Assembly: GCA_902496455.1 (NCBI GenBank)
Contig: CABVAY010000014.1
Span: 1-47,708 of the forward strand
Source of the DNA: an uncultured Collinsella sp.
GTDB taxonomy: Bacteria > Actinomycetota > Coriobacteriia > Coriobacteriales > Coriobacteriaceae
Length of the DNA stretch: 47,708 nucleotides
Direction of reading: 5' to 3'
Below, piece by piece: positions 30,891-38,967 of this stretch (position 1 is the first letter of the stretch; every line of letters starts with the position of its first letter). The notes below the pieces were generated by a model that was not told where the DNA came from, did no database searches, and saw only the letters and a program-made list of their open reading frames with translations. The position numbers and the translations under genes were made by a program.

Positions 30891-31515
30891 TCTTGGCGAC
30901 CTTCGCGCCGCAATCTGGGCAATACGTCGCGCTGCTCATGCATAGGTAGTCGCATCCGCATTTTGCGCAACACGTGCGGCCGTCTTCATCGAGGACAAGG
31001 TGCGTGGTCGCGCGGTCGATAAGGCCGGTCAGCTTGCCTATGCGCTCAATAGCTTGCTCTGGCGTGTGGCCGTCCCACTCTGGCGCTCGGTCAAGCTCCT
31101 TGCAGCGGAACATACCCCAGTACGGATCGATGTCGTAGTGATATGTGGCCTGGCCGTCTGGCGTGTCGATGCCGACGATGAACATGCCGCCATACATGGT
31201 GCCGTCGCTGTGCGCCTTCGCTTTCCATGCCTTGTCGGGAAACGCCGAAACGACGACGGAAAATAGCACGGCTCGGTGGTGGTATAGCTCGTCAAAGGTG
31301 TGATAGCCGTCGGACGTGCTTCCGTTGATGGGGTTCGGCCTGATGAGTCCCGCCAGGCGCGTGAACAAGGAGCGCGGATCGGGGAAATCTTCATAGTTGC
31401 ATGCCACAGACTGAAGGCGTGCCCACCATTCGGATAGAGACGAGCCGTCGAGGTAGACTGCATCGTGTTCAAGCTGGTCGGCAACGCTGTTGCGCGTCGC
31501 GTCGTCAATCATCAT
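30883..31515 (-). CDS. WDGH-motif protein with C-terminal zinc ribbon
   Basis: 210 aa from MMIDDATRNSVADQLEHDAV. FDELYHHRAVLFSVVVSAFP, HYDIDPYWGMFRCKELDRAP and WDGHTPEQAIERI follow a phage family named for its WDGH motif. The end CCAKCGCDYLCMSSATYCPD is a treble-clef-like zinc ribbon. Enzymatic role is not settled. GGAAGG lies 7 nt before the first ATG. Confidence 0.65.
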   Translation of the reverse strand: MMIDDATRNSVADQLEHDAVYLDGSSLSEWWARLQSVACNYEDFPDPRSLFTRLAGLIRPNPINGSTSDGYHTFDELYHHRAVLFSVVVSAFPDKAWKAKAHSDGTMYGGMFIVGIDTPDGQATYHYDIDPYWGMFRCKELDRAPEWDGHTPEQAIERIGKLTGLIDRATTHLVLDEDGRTCCAKCGCDYLCMSSATYCPDCGAKVAKNG

Positions 31516-31730
31516 CGGCACCTTCCTATGCTTTTCAGGTACAGGTTGTTGCGGCGCGATCGCGCTAGCGCGCGGCGATAGCGGCGCTGCCACCTCGGGT
31601 CGAGCCGCTTCGCCAGCTTGCGTATCGCCTTCGCCGCTTGGCGGAACGCCCGCGCGAAGCACTCGGCCAACGCCTTCACGGCATCCACCGTCATGCGGGC
31701 TGCCTCGGCGAAGAACTCGCTACTCCTCAT
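31512..31730 (-). CDS. 72-aa basic helical protein
   Basis: From MRSSEFFAEAARMTVDAVKA; the second half is very basic (RRYRRALARSRRNN). GGAGGTG precedes the ATG and the stop overlaps the next start (ATGA). It might bind nucleic acid; no family recognised. Confidence 0.55.
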   Translation of the reverse strand: MRSSEFFAEAARMTVDAVKALAECFARAFRQAAKAIRKLAKRLDPRWQRRYRRALARSRRNNLYLKSIGRCR

Positions 31731-32088
31731 AAAGCACCTCCAACCCGTATACGGTGGCGGCGTCGTGTTCGATCTTGCAGCCTCGGGCGTCTTCCCAGCC
31801 CTTGCAGAAGTAGGCCGCATGGCAAAGGCTCATGTTCTCAAGCGACTTCGCGAGGAAGCACAGTGGAACCTGCACCACGCCGCGCTCCTTCATGGCCTCG
31901 TCGCTGTACCACTCGTCGGTGAATAGGGTGTTCACGACCTCGTAGCCCATCTGGCGCAGCTTCGCCACGGCGAGGTCGCGCGTGGCCACGATTTCCTCGT
32001 CTGTCTTGCCGGCCATCGGCTGCGAGATCATGGCCTTCTTCACGGTTGCAGCTTCCTTGGCGGTCTCGGTTTTCTTCTCGTCGGTCAT
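31720..32088 (-). CDS. DUF4406 family, deoxyribosyltransferase-like
   Basis: 122 aa from MTDEKKTETAKEAATVKKAM. AMISQPMAGKTDEEIVATRD begins a Rossmann-like fold close to nucleoside 2-deoxyribosyltransferases; SLCHAAYFCKGWEDARGCKI carries the usual G-W-xx-A-xGC/I. Phage homologues may act on nucleotides. AGGAAAT precedes the ATG. Confidence 0.75.
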   Translation of the reverse strand: MTDEKKTETAKEAATVKKAMISQPMAGKTDEEIVATRDLAVAKLRQMGYEVVNTLFTDEWYSDEAMKERGVVQVPLCFLAKSLENMSLCHAAYFCKGWEDARGCKIEHDAATVYGLEVLYEE

Positions 32089-32315
32089 CAGATTTCCTTT
32101 CCTATCAGCTTCCACAGGTCGAGGAGCGTTCTCCTGCACCTGCGTATGTCGTTCTGTATCTGGGTCTTGCCCTGCCCGTCTTCCAGGCCGTAGCCGAGGC
32201 TGCCGTAGGTGTGCAGGCACGACTCGCTAGCCTCTCGGGTCTCGATGTTGTCGCACAACTCGTCAACCATCAGGCGCAGCAGTTGCGCTTTCCGCAACAC
32301 CTTGGCGTTAGCCAT
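32088..32315 (-). CDS. 75-aa protein, unknown
   Basis: MANAKVLRKAQLLRLMVDEL, then an acidic middle and a basic C-terminal helix (DIRRCRRTLLDLWKLIGKEI). It overlaps its neighbours at both ends. No recognised family. Confidence 0.55.
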   Translation of the reverse strand: MANAKVLRKAQLLRLMVDELCDNIETREASESCLHTYGSLGYGLEDGQGKTQIQNDIRRCRRTLLDLWKLIGKEI

Positions 32316-32658
32316 CGCTGCGGCCCTCGCAGGCGATGATGATTCCCGCCGTGATGGACTGCACCATGTAGGCCAGCTCCTCGGCGGCGGGCGTGTCCTC
32401 CCCAATGCTGGCAAGCATGTCGCACGCCGCATGCGTCGCCTCGTGGGCGGCGAGCGCGTACAGGTCCGGGGCCTTCACCTTGCGGCTGATCCAGATCACG
32501 CACCCCTTGCCCGGGATGCAGCTGGTGAGGCCGTCCTTGCCCTTGGTGTCTCCCGGCTCTTCGCCCATCCTGCGCACGGCCTCGCGGTACTCTCGCTTGA
32601 TGGTGGTGACCCAAAGCGGGTCGAACGGCATAATCAGTGGCTCAATCTCGGTTGCCAT
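32308..32658 (-). CDS. HExxH zincin-like protein
   Basis: 116 aa from MATEIEPLIMPFDPLWVTTI. LYALAAHEATHAACDMLAS contains HEATH, the HExxH zinc-peptidase motif, and a Glu-rich helix follows (DTPAAEELAYMVQSI) that may hold the third ligand. Possibly a small metalloprotease acting on a host protein. GAGGAAC precedes the ATG. Confidence 0.7.
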   Translation of the reverse strand: MATEIEPLIMPFDPLWVTTIKREYREAVRRMGEEPGDTKGKDGLTSCIPGKGCVIWISRKVKAPDLYALAAHEATHAACDMLASIGEDTPAAEELAYMVQSITAGIIIACEGRSDG

Positions 32659-32881
32659 CGCGTTCCTCCTCACAGCCCAACTCCACGCAACCGGGGAACC
32701 GGCCCCGCAGGTCGAGCACGGTTCCGTCTTCCAGCAGTGCGAAGCACTGGTAGCTGTCGTCGGTCAGGGCCTCGACGATGGAAAGCGCCTCTTCCTCGGT
32801 GCCCGTGGTGGCGATTTCGATGCCCTGCCGGTATGCGCTTGCGTAGCTCTGGCAGAGCGAGCGCTCATAGATACGTATCAT
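32642..32881 (-). CDS. 79-aa protein, unknown
   Basis: MIRIYERSLCQSYASAYRQG, then EEEALSIVEALTDDSYQCFA. Overlaps both neighbours; the ATG lies in an ATGA overlap with the upstream stop. No recognised family. Confidence 0.6.
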   Translation of the reverse strand: MIRIYERSLCQSYASAYRQGIEIATTGTEEEALSIVEALTDDSYQCFALLEDGTVLDLRGRFPGCVELGCEEERDGNRD

Positions 32882-33261
32882 TCGCGCGCCTCGGCAGCCT
32901 GCTTGTCGTACTCCGCGCGAAGCTCAGGTTCGAACTCCTTGATGAACGCAAGCACGCTGATGCCCTCGGGCAGGTAGTACTTGCGCACATTCTCAAGGCA
33001 CCAGTCCTCGAACGTCTCGCCGTCGGTCACCTCGCACGCGTATCCCGTGCAGTGGCTCATGAGCGCATCGCGCCCGGCCTTGCGGATGGCCTGCTGCATC
33101 GCGGAGCCGTGCGCCGCCTCGATGGCATCAATCTGCCCGGTCAGCTCGTCGATGCGCTCGTCGCGGTACTTCAGCTCGCGGTTGAGCATGTCGTTCTCGT
33201 CCTGCTGGTCGAACAGCTGTGCGAGCACGTACTGCTCGCAAGTCTTGATCTCCATGGTCAT
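32878..33261 (-). CDS. Coiled-coil early protein, unknown
   Basis: 127 aa from MTMEIKTCEQYVLAQLFDQQ. A coiled coil (ENDMLNRELKYRDERIDELT) is followed by a helical C-terminus (GETFEDWCLENVRKYYLPEG). GAAGGGA lies just upstream of the start. Unknown function. Confidence 0.6.
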   Translation of the reverse strand: MTMEIKTCEQYVLAQLFDQQDENDMLNRELKYRDERIDELTGQIDAIEAAHGSAMQQAIRKAGRDALMSHCTGYACEVTDGETFEDWCLENVRKYYLPEGISVLAFIKEFEPELRAEYDKQAAEARE

Positions 33262-33713
33262 TTCCCTTCTCGGATCATTTCGTTTCCGTGTTCGTCGGTT
33301 ATCGCCCAATAGCCGTACTCGTACAGCCCCGGGTGGTGCGGCTCGTAGACTTCCAGCAGTTGGCCCGTCCACCAGGCCTCCTCGTACACCTTGGAGCGCC
33401 AGCGCCACTCGGCCCTGAGGCCCGCGCCGCCGTGGAACTGGTTGTGGCACCCGGTCGTGCCGCTGCCGCACAGGGCGAACAGCGGGCTTCGCAGGCTCCA
33501 CGTGCCGTTCGGCGTGACAAGCTCGAACTCAAGCCCCCAGCTTCGGTGCGCCACGTGGTGGCAGCTCTGTGCGCGCCTGCCGCAGACGCAGCAGCGGTCT
33601 TGCAGAAGCTCGTACGACCGCTTGCCCGTGTAGCGCGCCCCGAGGTGTGGCTTTCCGTAAAGCTCGGCGCGCTCCTTCGGCCAGCCGCGCAGCTGGCTTG
33701 CTTGCAGGATCAT
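33258..33713 (-). CDS. HNH endonuclease-like protein
   Basis: 151 aa from MILQASQLRGWPKERAELYG. CCVCGRRAQSCHHVAHRSWG and LFALCGSGTTGCHNQFHGGA give paired Cys knuckles with the H...N...H core of HNH nucleases. Early-region phage HNH proteins can act in recombination, replication or packaging; here it sits next to the DnaC-like loader. ATGA overlap with the upstream gene. Confidence 0.75.
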   Translation of the reverse strand: MILQASQLRGWPKERAELYGKPHLGARYTGKRSYELLQDRCCVCGRRAQSCHHVAHRSWGLEFELVTPNGTWSLRSPLFALCGSGTTGCHNQFHGGAGLRAEWRWRSKVYEEAWWTGQLLEVYEPHHPGLYEYGYWAITDEHGNEMIREGK

Positions 33714-34426
33714 GCGAGCCTCCCGTCCGGGCCGTCGAACTCGACCACCCTTGCCCCGTGGCGCAGCCGCGACACGATGGCCTTGGCCGTGTCGGCGTCG
33801 CCCTGCTCGGCGAGCCTGCGCACGAGGTCGCTGGGCCTGTACTGCGTGGTGACAAGCGTGGGGCGCATCGCCGAGTAGCGCTGGTCGATGAGCTGGAACA
33901 GGCTGTCGAGCACGAAGCCCGTGGGCCTGCGCTTGCCCAAGTCGTCGATGAGCAGGTAGCCCGCTTCGGCATAGCGCTTCAAGGGGTCGCCGCCGTCGTG
34001 GAAGCTGCGCTGAATCTCGTCGAGCACGCGGTACATCGGCACCATGAGCGGCGACTTGCCCCGGTCGTACAAGCGCATGGCCACGGCTGCGGCGCAGGTC
34101 GTCTTGCGGGTGCCGACGTCGCCCCACAGGTAAAGCCATTGGCCGCCCTCCATGGCAAGCGCAAGCTCGTCGGCCATGGGGTGGTCAAGCCCCAGGTAGC
34201 GCTCGGGCACGCCGCAGCGCACAAGCGAGCGCCTGCGCTTCTCGGCGACGGCCTTCTCGGCCTCAGCCTGCTCTTGCGCCGCTATGGCAGCGCGCTCGGC
34301 GACGGCCCCTTCGCAGCCGCACGACTCGTAGCCACAGAACAGGCGCTTGAGGCCCAGCTGGGCGTACCGCGCGTTGAGTACGGCCCCGCAATGCGGGCAC
34401 TCAGTCGTACTGGGAAAAGTCGTCAC
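33710..34426 (-). CDS. DnaC-like helicase loader (AAA+ ATPase)
   Basis: 238 aa. An N-terminal zinc knuckle (C10, C13, C31, C36) is followed by the ATPase: Walker A GDVGTRKTT (102-110, Arg in place of the usual Gly), Walker B GYLLIDDLGKRRPTG, and sensor VTTQYRPSDL. It would load the host DnaB helicase at the phage origin together with the protein at 34401. They overlap by 26 bases. Confidence 0.85.
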   Translation of the reverse strand: MTTFPSTTECPHCGAVLNARYAQLGLKRLFCGYESCGCEGAVAERAAIAAQEQAEAEKAVAEKRRRSLVRCGVPERYLGLDHPMADELALAMEGGQWLYLWGDVGTRKTTCAAAVAMRLYDRGKSPLMVPMYRVLDEIQRSFHDGGDPLKRYAEAGYLLIDDLGKRRPTGFVLDSLFQLIDQRYSAMRPTLVTTQYRPSDLVRRLAEQGDADTAKAIVSRLRHGARVVEFDGPDGRLA

Positions 34427-35054
34427 CTTCGCTCACCTCCTGCTTCGTCTCGCGTATCGGCTTCGAGGTGCGCACCCAGTTGCGCACGGAGGCCTTCCAA
34501 TCCTTCATTCGCGATTTGCCGACCATCCAGCCCTTCTGGGCGTAGAAGTCAACGAACCGCTCTGGGTCGAAGTCGGTCGAGGCAAGGTCGATGCCCTTGG
34601 ACGCCGCATAGGCGGCTGCGTACTCGGCTACCTCTTCGGGAGAGGGGGCGCGGAAACGCGCCGCACTCGCTTTTCCCTCTTCCTTAATTCCTCTTCCTAC
34701 TTCCTCTTCCTCTTCGCTTGGCCGTTTGCTTTCGGCTTTGCTTGCCAGCTCGCTTGACGTTTTGCTTCCGCTTTTGCTTTGCGGTTTGCTTCCCGTTTTG
34801 CTTGGCCGTTTGCTTTCGGCTTTGCTTGCGTCGTTGCTTGACGATTTGCCGCCGTTGCCTCCCGCCACGATGCGCGAGCGGGAGGTTTCCATGACGGGCC
34901 GTATGGCCGTTAGCACCGCTTCCTGGGTGTCGGTGCGCGGCTCGGGTTCCTCGCCCGTGCGCAGGTACCGGACGATCATGCCTATAAGCTCGTCGCCCTC
35001 CCTGCGGTTGCGAAGCCTAAGCGGCCCGTCGATGAGCGAGTCCAGGACTTGCAC
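34401..35054 (-). CDS. Replication initiation-like protein with Ser/Lys repeats
   Basis: 217 aa from a GTG (MQVLDSLIDGPLRLRNRREG). The N-terminal helical part resembles the phage family preceding DnaC loaders; the middle has a low-complexity stretch with the repeat SKAESKRPS twice; the C-terminal PSPEEVAEYAAAYAASKGID, then FYAQKGWMVGKSRMKDWKAS is typical of phage replisome organisers. The repeat copies are also near-identical at DNA level (about 34722-34750 and 34800-34830), so this linker may vary in length. Paired with the loader downstream. Confidence 0.65.
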   Translation of the reverse strand: MQVLDSLIDGPLRLRNRREGDELIGMIVRYLRTGEEPEPRTDTQEAVLTAIRPVMETSRSRIVAGGNGGKSSSNDASKAESKRPSKTGSKPQSKSGSKTSSELASKAESKRPSEEEEEVGRGIKEEGKASAARFRAPSPEEVAEYAAAYAASKGIDLASTDFDPERFVDFYAQKGWMVGKSRMKDWKASVRNWVRTSKPIRETKQEVSEGDDFSQYD

Positions 35055-35067
35055 GCCGCCGTCACCC

Positions 35068-35703
35068 CTAAAAGGGAATGTCGTCGTCGTACACGTCCAT
35101 CGACTGCTGCACGGGCTGCTGGGGCGCTTGCTGCGGGGCCTGCGGTGTCTGCTGGGGCGCGTAATGCGGCACGGGTGCTGGTGCTTGCTGGCACGGCTGC
35201 GGGGCGGCAGGCGGGTTCTGGTAGGCCTGCTGAGCGTTCCACTGGGGTGCCTGCTGCTGCGGCGCTTGCTGCGGCTGGTACGCCTGCTGCGGTGCCTGCT
35301 GGGGCGCGTAGGCCTGCGGTTGGTAGCCCTGCGGCGCGTACTGCTGCGGCTGGCCCTGCTGGGCGTTGGGGTTCTGGCTCAGAAGCTCCACCTCGTCGGG
35401 GATGACTTCGAGCTTCGAGCGCCTGCCGCCGCCGTTCTTGTCCTCCCACGAGCTGTAGCGCAGCTTGCCCTCGATGGCCACCTTCATGCCCTTGCGCAGG
35501 ATGCGGCTCAGGGCCTCGGCGCGGTTGCCGAACATCGTGCAGTCGACGAAGTTCGGGTAATCCTCCCACTGGCCCGTCTGCTGGTTCTTTCGGCGGTCGT
35601 TGACCGCAACGCCGAAACCGAGAACCGCCATGCCGCCCGCCGTGCTGCGAAGCTCGGGGTCTCGCGTCAGGTTGCCCGTAATGTTCACTCGGTTGATGCT
35701 CAC
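35068..35703 (-). CDS. ssb: Single-stranded DNA-binding protein
   Basis: 211 aa from a GTG (MSINRVNITGNLTRDPELRS) with GGAG upstream. The OB fold includes MAVLGFGVAVNDRRKNQQTG and FVDCTMFGNRAEALSRILRK. A long Gln/Pro-rich linker follows (about 110-200), and the acidic tip DDDIPF recruits partner enzymes. It overlaps the upstream gene (GTGA). Confidence 0.93.
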   Translation of the reverse strand: MSINRVNITGNLTRDPELRSTAGGMAVLGFGVAVNDRRKNQQTGQWEDYPNFVDCTMFGNRAEALSRILRKGMKVAIEGKLRYSSWEDKNGGGRRSKLEVIPDEVELLSQNPNAQQGQPQQYAPQGYQPQAYAPQQAPQQAYQPQQAPQQQAPQWNAQQAYQNPPAAPQPCQQAPAPVPHYAPQQTPQAPQQAPQQPVQQSMDVYDDDIPF

Positions 35704-36053
35704 AAAAAGCTCCCTTCTCCGGTGCCGCCGCTCGTCCACGTCCTCTGGATGTCGGCGTCAACGGTCTTGATCCTCAACTTGATTGCCATGATTGCCTCGC
35801 TCGAGGCCTTGTAGAGCGCTTCGGCGCAGTCGCGCAGCTGCTTCTTCTCGGCTATGTCGGGGCGTCCCCGGCACAGGTCGCTTATCACGGTGACCGGCGT
35901 GCCCTTGGAACGCTCCTCCAAGATGGCTATGCGCAGCGCCTTGCGGTACTCGGCCTCGTTCTCGGCGTACTGCTGGCCAGTCCTGCGCAGGGCCTCAAGC
36001 TCTTGCATGAGCTGGTCGAAAAGCTGCTCGCGCTCTCCGTACAGGTCTTGCAT
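35700..36053 (-). CDS. Coiled-coil protein of the recombination module
   Basis: 117 aa: MQDLYGEREQLFDQLMQELE, then a helical region to SEAIMAIKLRIKTVDADIQR. It lies between ERF and SSB, 3 bases from the former. Unknown; perhaps a recombination accessory. Confidence 0.6.
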   Translation of the reverse strand: MQDLYGEREQLFDQLMQELEALRRTGQQYAENEAEYRKALRIAILEERSKGTPVTVISDLCRGRPDIAEKKQLRDCAEALYKASSEAIMAIKLRIKTVDADIQRTWTSGGTGEGSFL

Positions 36054-36056
36054 GGC

Positions 36057-36623
36057 CTACAAGACCGTCCACGTCGGGGTCGCGCAGCAACCGGGGTTCT
36101 GGATGAACTGCTCGTACTGCTCACGGCTGTTGAAGCGGTAGGCGGTGCCGCAGGCCTTGCACTTGGCGTCGAACGGCCCCTGCACGGGCGGCTCCTTCTT
36201 GGGCTTTTCCACGCCGTTCAGGGAGTCCGGGTCGCTCGTGCCGTCGATGTCGAACATGCCGCAGAGCGCGTACTTGCGCGCGTAGCTCGACGCCGAGCCG
36301 GTGAGCTGCGTCTCGCTCATGCCCTTCTGGGCGAGCGGCTCGCGGGCGTAGGCGCAAATGACGATCTCGCCGGGCGTGCCGTCCTCGAACTTCACGAGGC
36401 AGGTGGCCTTCACATAAAAGCGGTCGCCCACCTGCTCGATGGAGTCGTTGAGGGTGAAGAACACGCCCGCGTCACGGCAAGGCTCCTTGAGCGCGGCAAC
36501 GATGTCCTCCATCGAGCGGTAGTAGTAGTTGCCGTGCGCGTTGTACCGCGCCTTCGGCACGACCACGGAGCGCTGAACCTGCGCCACCGCCTGGTCGATT
36601 GTCATGTGCTTGTCGTCTGCCAT
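36057..36623 (-). CDS. ERF-family single-strand annealing protein
   Basis: 188 aa. YNAHGNYYYRSMEDIVAALK and PLAQKGMSETQLTGSASSYA, then RKYALCGMFDIDGTSDPD are the ERF family hallmarks. These proteins anneal complementary strands during phage recombination. A C-terminal zinc knuckle (CKAC...CC) is additional. Between DUF1351 and SSB genes, as in many temperate phages. Confidence 0.85.
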   Translation of the reverse strand: MADDKHMTIDQAVAQVQRSVVVPKARYNAHGNYYYRSMEDIVAALKEPCRDAGVFFTLNDSIEQVGDRFYVKATCLVKFEDGTPGEIVICAYAREPLAQKGMSETQLTGSASSYARKYALCGMFDIDGTSDPDSLNGVEKPKKEPPVQGPFDAKCKACGTAYRFNSREQYEQFIQNPGCCATPTWTVL

Positions 36624-36632
36624 TCGATGCTC

Positions 36633-37640
36633 CTAACGAATCGTGCGCTCGTAGACCTGCTGCAGGGTGCCGCGCTTGAACACGCCGCTCACGCCGATGC
36701 TCCCGCAGAAGCGCCCGATGGCCTGCATCTGGTCGGTCGTGGCGGAGTCGATGAGCATCACGCAGGGGGTTGCGGGGCCACTCGACACGGGCGCCGGCGA
36801 GGCAACTGGTGCGGGCGCGGGCGCCGGTGCGGCAATGGGTGCGGGGCCGATAGGCTCGTCGCCGATCTCCTGCATGGGGCTTCCGCCCGGATACCAGTTG
36901 CCGGCGGGTTCGGGCGCGGCCTTCGGCTCTGGTTCAGGTTCCATGGCGGCTTTCAGCTCGGCAATGCGCGCGGCCTCTTCTGCCGCCTTGCGGGCCGCTG
37001 TGAGCGCTGCGCCCAGGTCGAGGGTCGCGAACAGCTCGCGCTCGGCCTCGGCATAGAAAGGCTCGCCCTCGAACTGTGACTTGAGCGTTTCCCAGTCGCC
37101 CGCCAGCTTGGAGACCTTCGCCTCAAGCGCCTCGCAAGCCTTGATCTCGCCGAAGGTCTTGTTGAGCCACTGCGGCTCGTGGAAGCGCTCATAGGGCACG
37201 ACGGGGGCCAGAAGCCCGGCGAACTCCTCGTAGTGCTCCTGCAGCTTGGCGTAGGCGCGGGCCTTGCGCTCTTCCTCGGCCTGGTCGAGCTGCGCCTTGA
37301 TATTGTCGGCGGCTTCGTCGATGATGGCCGTGATCTGCTTGCAGCGCTTCTCGAAGGCGTCGAGCGGCTTGCTGTACTCGCGCTTCACGGCCTTGCGGCG
37401 CTCGTCGATCTCCTTCTTGAGGCCGTTGAGGTAGCTGCGGTCGTGCTTGGCCTCTGCGATGTTCCCCTTCTTGGTGAGGTCGTAGGTCGCACCGTCGTAG
37501 GCCTCCACGGTCTTGCGCACGTGAGCTTCGAGGGCGTCGAAGTTGGCTTCGATGACGGACGGCTTGTAGGCCACGGTCAGGCTCGATGCGTCCTGCTCCT
37601 CGATGACCTCGGCCACAACGTTCTCGGCTTCGCTAGTCAT
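36633..37640 (-). CDS. DUF1351 family protein
   Basis: 335 aa. SLTVAYKPSVIEANFDALEA and NIAEAKHDRSYLNGLKKEID, then RRKAVKREYSKPLDAFEKRC define DUF1351; a long helical middle and a Pro/Ala-rich linker (about 235-285) lead to a short C-terminal helical domain. The family always sits near single-strand annealing proteins, so a recombination role is likely. Confidence 0.8.
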   Translation of the reverse strand: MTSEAENVVAEVIEEQDASSLTVAYKPSVIEANFDALEAHVRKTVEAYDGATYDLTKKGNIAEAKHDRSYLNGLKKEIDERRKAVKREYSKPLDAFEKRCKQITAIIDEAADNIKAQLDQAEEERKARAYAKLQEHYEEFAGLLAPVVPYERFHEPQWLNKTFGEIKACEALEAKVSKLAGDWETLKSQFEGEPFYAEAERELFATLDLGAALTAARKAAEEAARIAELKAAMEPEPEPKAAPEPAGNWYPGGSPMQEIGDEPIGPAPIAAPAPAPAPVASPAPVSSGPATPCVMLIDSATTDQMQAIGRFCGSIGVSGVFKRGTLQQVYERTIR

Positions 37641-37839
37641 CCCAGACCTCCCCGGTCTCGTCGTCGAAGTCCATGGCCTGCTGGGTGTCCTCGGCGGTCA
37701 GGATCACGTACTTGCCGTTCTTCCTCATCATGGGGAAGGCGTTCGCGTCCTCCATAAGTACCTCGAACTGCAAGGTGGCCGTGCCGCCCTTGATGGTGGC
37801 CTGCTTGAAGAAGGCGCGGATGCTCACTGCGGATGCCAC
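37633..37839 (-). CDS. 68-aa protein, unknown
   Basis: MASAVSIRAFFKQATIKGGT, then FEVLMEDANAFPMMRKNGKY and an acidic tail. Overlaps the DUF1351 start by 8 bases. Small beta-type protein near the recombination genes. Confidence 0.6.
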   Translation of the reverse strand: MASAVSIRAFFKQATIKGGTATLQFEVLMEDANAFPMMRKNGKYVILTAEDTQQAMDFDDETGEVWDD

Positions 37840-37841
37840 GG

Positions 37842-38177
37842 CTAGTCCTCCTTCTTCACGCCGAAGATGATGCTCATGACGTGCTTGGCGGCCTGCTCGG
37901 CCTCTTTGCGGCGCGCCTGCTCCACAAGCTCCCGGTTGGTGTTCTCGTTGACGACCTGGTAGCCCTTGGCGCGCACGTCATCGGGGTAGCTTTCAAGCGC
38001 GGCCTCGGCCAGGGCGATCATGGCCCACCAAGCGCCCGCGTCCTTCTCGTCGGCCTCGGCCTCGCCGCCCGCCACCATGAGGGCGTTCACGGCGATGCAG
38101 CTGGTGAGGTCGATAAGCGTCTCGATGCTGTCGGTGCGGCTCATGCCGTCGTTCACGTTGTTCTCGAAGTGCTTCAT
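37842..38177 (-). CDS. Helical early protein, unknown
   Basis: 111 aa from MKHFENNVNDGMSRTDSIET. Ala-rich helices (SCIAVNALMVAGGEAEADEK, then WWAMIALAEAALESYPDDVR). Overlaps the RusA-like gene (ATGA). No recognised family. Confidence 0.55.
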   Translation of the reverse strand: MKHFENNVNDGMSRTDSIETLIDLTSCIAVNALMVAGGEAEADEKDAGAWWAMIALAEAALESYPDDVRAKGYQVVNENTNRELVEQARRKEAEQAAKHVMSIIFGVKKED

Positions 38178-38635
38178 TTCTTCTCCTTCACGTACTCCTC
38201 GACGAAGTACTCGATGTGGATGCTGATAAACGGTTGCGTCCCGTGGCAGGGCCTCGGGCGCTTGTCCACGGTGCAGGTGATCACCTGCTGGTCGTCCTTG
38301 AAGGCAAGGCCGTTGAGCGAGTCGCAGACGAGCTTGCCCACGTTGTCCCAGTCGGGCTTTCCCATGTCGGAGCGCCCTTCCCAATACTTGGGGTTGCTCT
38401 TAGCGAGCGGTCGGTAGGTGGATATGCGCATCCTCACGGGGCCGTCGTGCCCGGCGAAGGTCTCGCCGTATTCGGCCCGCCACGCGTCGCGCACCTCCTT
38501 CTCGGCCTTCAGGGTCTTGGTGGGGGTGTAGGTGCGGTGGTTGCGGTAATCGGTGCGGGGGCGCTGCTTGCCCACGACCTCGCGAACCGGAACCACGACC
38601 CGCGCAGTCGCCGCCAGCGTTTGAACCCAGCTCAT
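38174..38635 (-). CDS. RusA-like Holliday junction resolvase
   Basis: 153 aa from MSWVQTLAATARVVVPVREV. KPDWDNVGKLVCDSLNGLAF followed by KDDQQV is the RusA active-site signature with conserved Asp residues. It resolves recombination intermediates and works as a dimer. RYRNHRTYTPTKT-like residues upstream fit the DNA-binding part. ATGA overlap with the upstream gene. Confidence 0.88.
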   Translation of the reverse strand: MSWVQTLAATARVVVPVREVVGKQRPRTDYRNHRTYTPTKTLKAEKEVRDAWRAEYGETFAGHDGPVRMRISTYRPLAKSNPKYWEGRSDMGKPDWDNVGKLVCDSLNGLAFKDDQQVITCTVDKRPRPCHGTQPFISIHIEYFVEEYVKEKK

Positions 38636-38967
38636 TCGCTGAAACCGTCCGACTGGCTGCGGTGCTTGTTGAAAGCGCCCTTCAGCTGCGGGTAGCGGGC
38701 CTCCATGATGCGGGCCAGGCTCGGGGCGATGCCGTTCTTGCAGGCCACGTGCAGCTCGTTGCGCACCATGTTCACCAGGTAGTTGACCGACACGTAGCCC
38801 TTGCGGTTGAGCCTCACGGCATTCTCCACCATGAAGTTCCAAGCGCCTGGGTTGTCCTCGATCCACTTGCGGGCCTCTTGGAAGTCCTGCTCGCCTGCGG
38901 AGCCGAGGCCGAATATCTCAAGCTGGTTGCTCTGCGGCTTGGGGCTGTAGCGCTCGTCGTTACGCAT
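38632..38967 (-). CDS. Early protein, unknown
   Basis: 111 aa from MRNDERYSPKPQSNQLEIFG. WIEDNPGAWNFMVENAVRLN, then GYVSVNYLVNMVRNELHVAC suggests a small winged-helix-like DNA-binding fold. An alternative GTG start is 9 bases upstream. Pairs with the RusA-like gene in the operon. Confidence 0.6.
   Translation of the reverse strand: MRNDERYSPKPQSNQLEIFGLGSAGEQDFQEARKWIEDNPGAWNFMVENAVRLNRKGYVSVNYLVNMVRNELHVACKNGIAPSLARIMEARYPQLKGAFNKHRSQSDGFSE

Noticed and set aside
35068..35400. Gln/Pro repeats in SSB as a mobile or regulatory repeat
   Set aside because: This is the ordinary low-complexity linker of SSB ahead of the DDDIPF tip.
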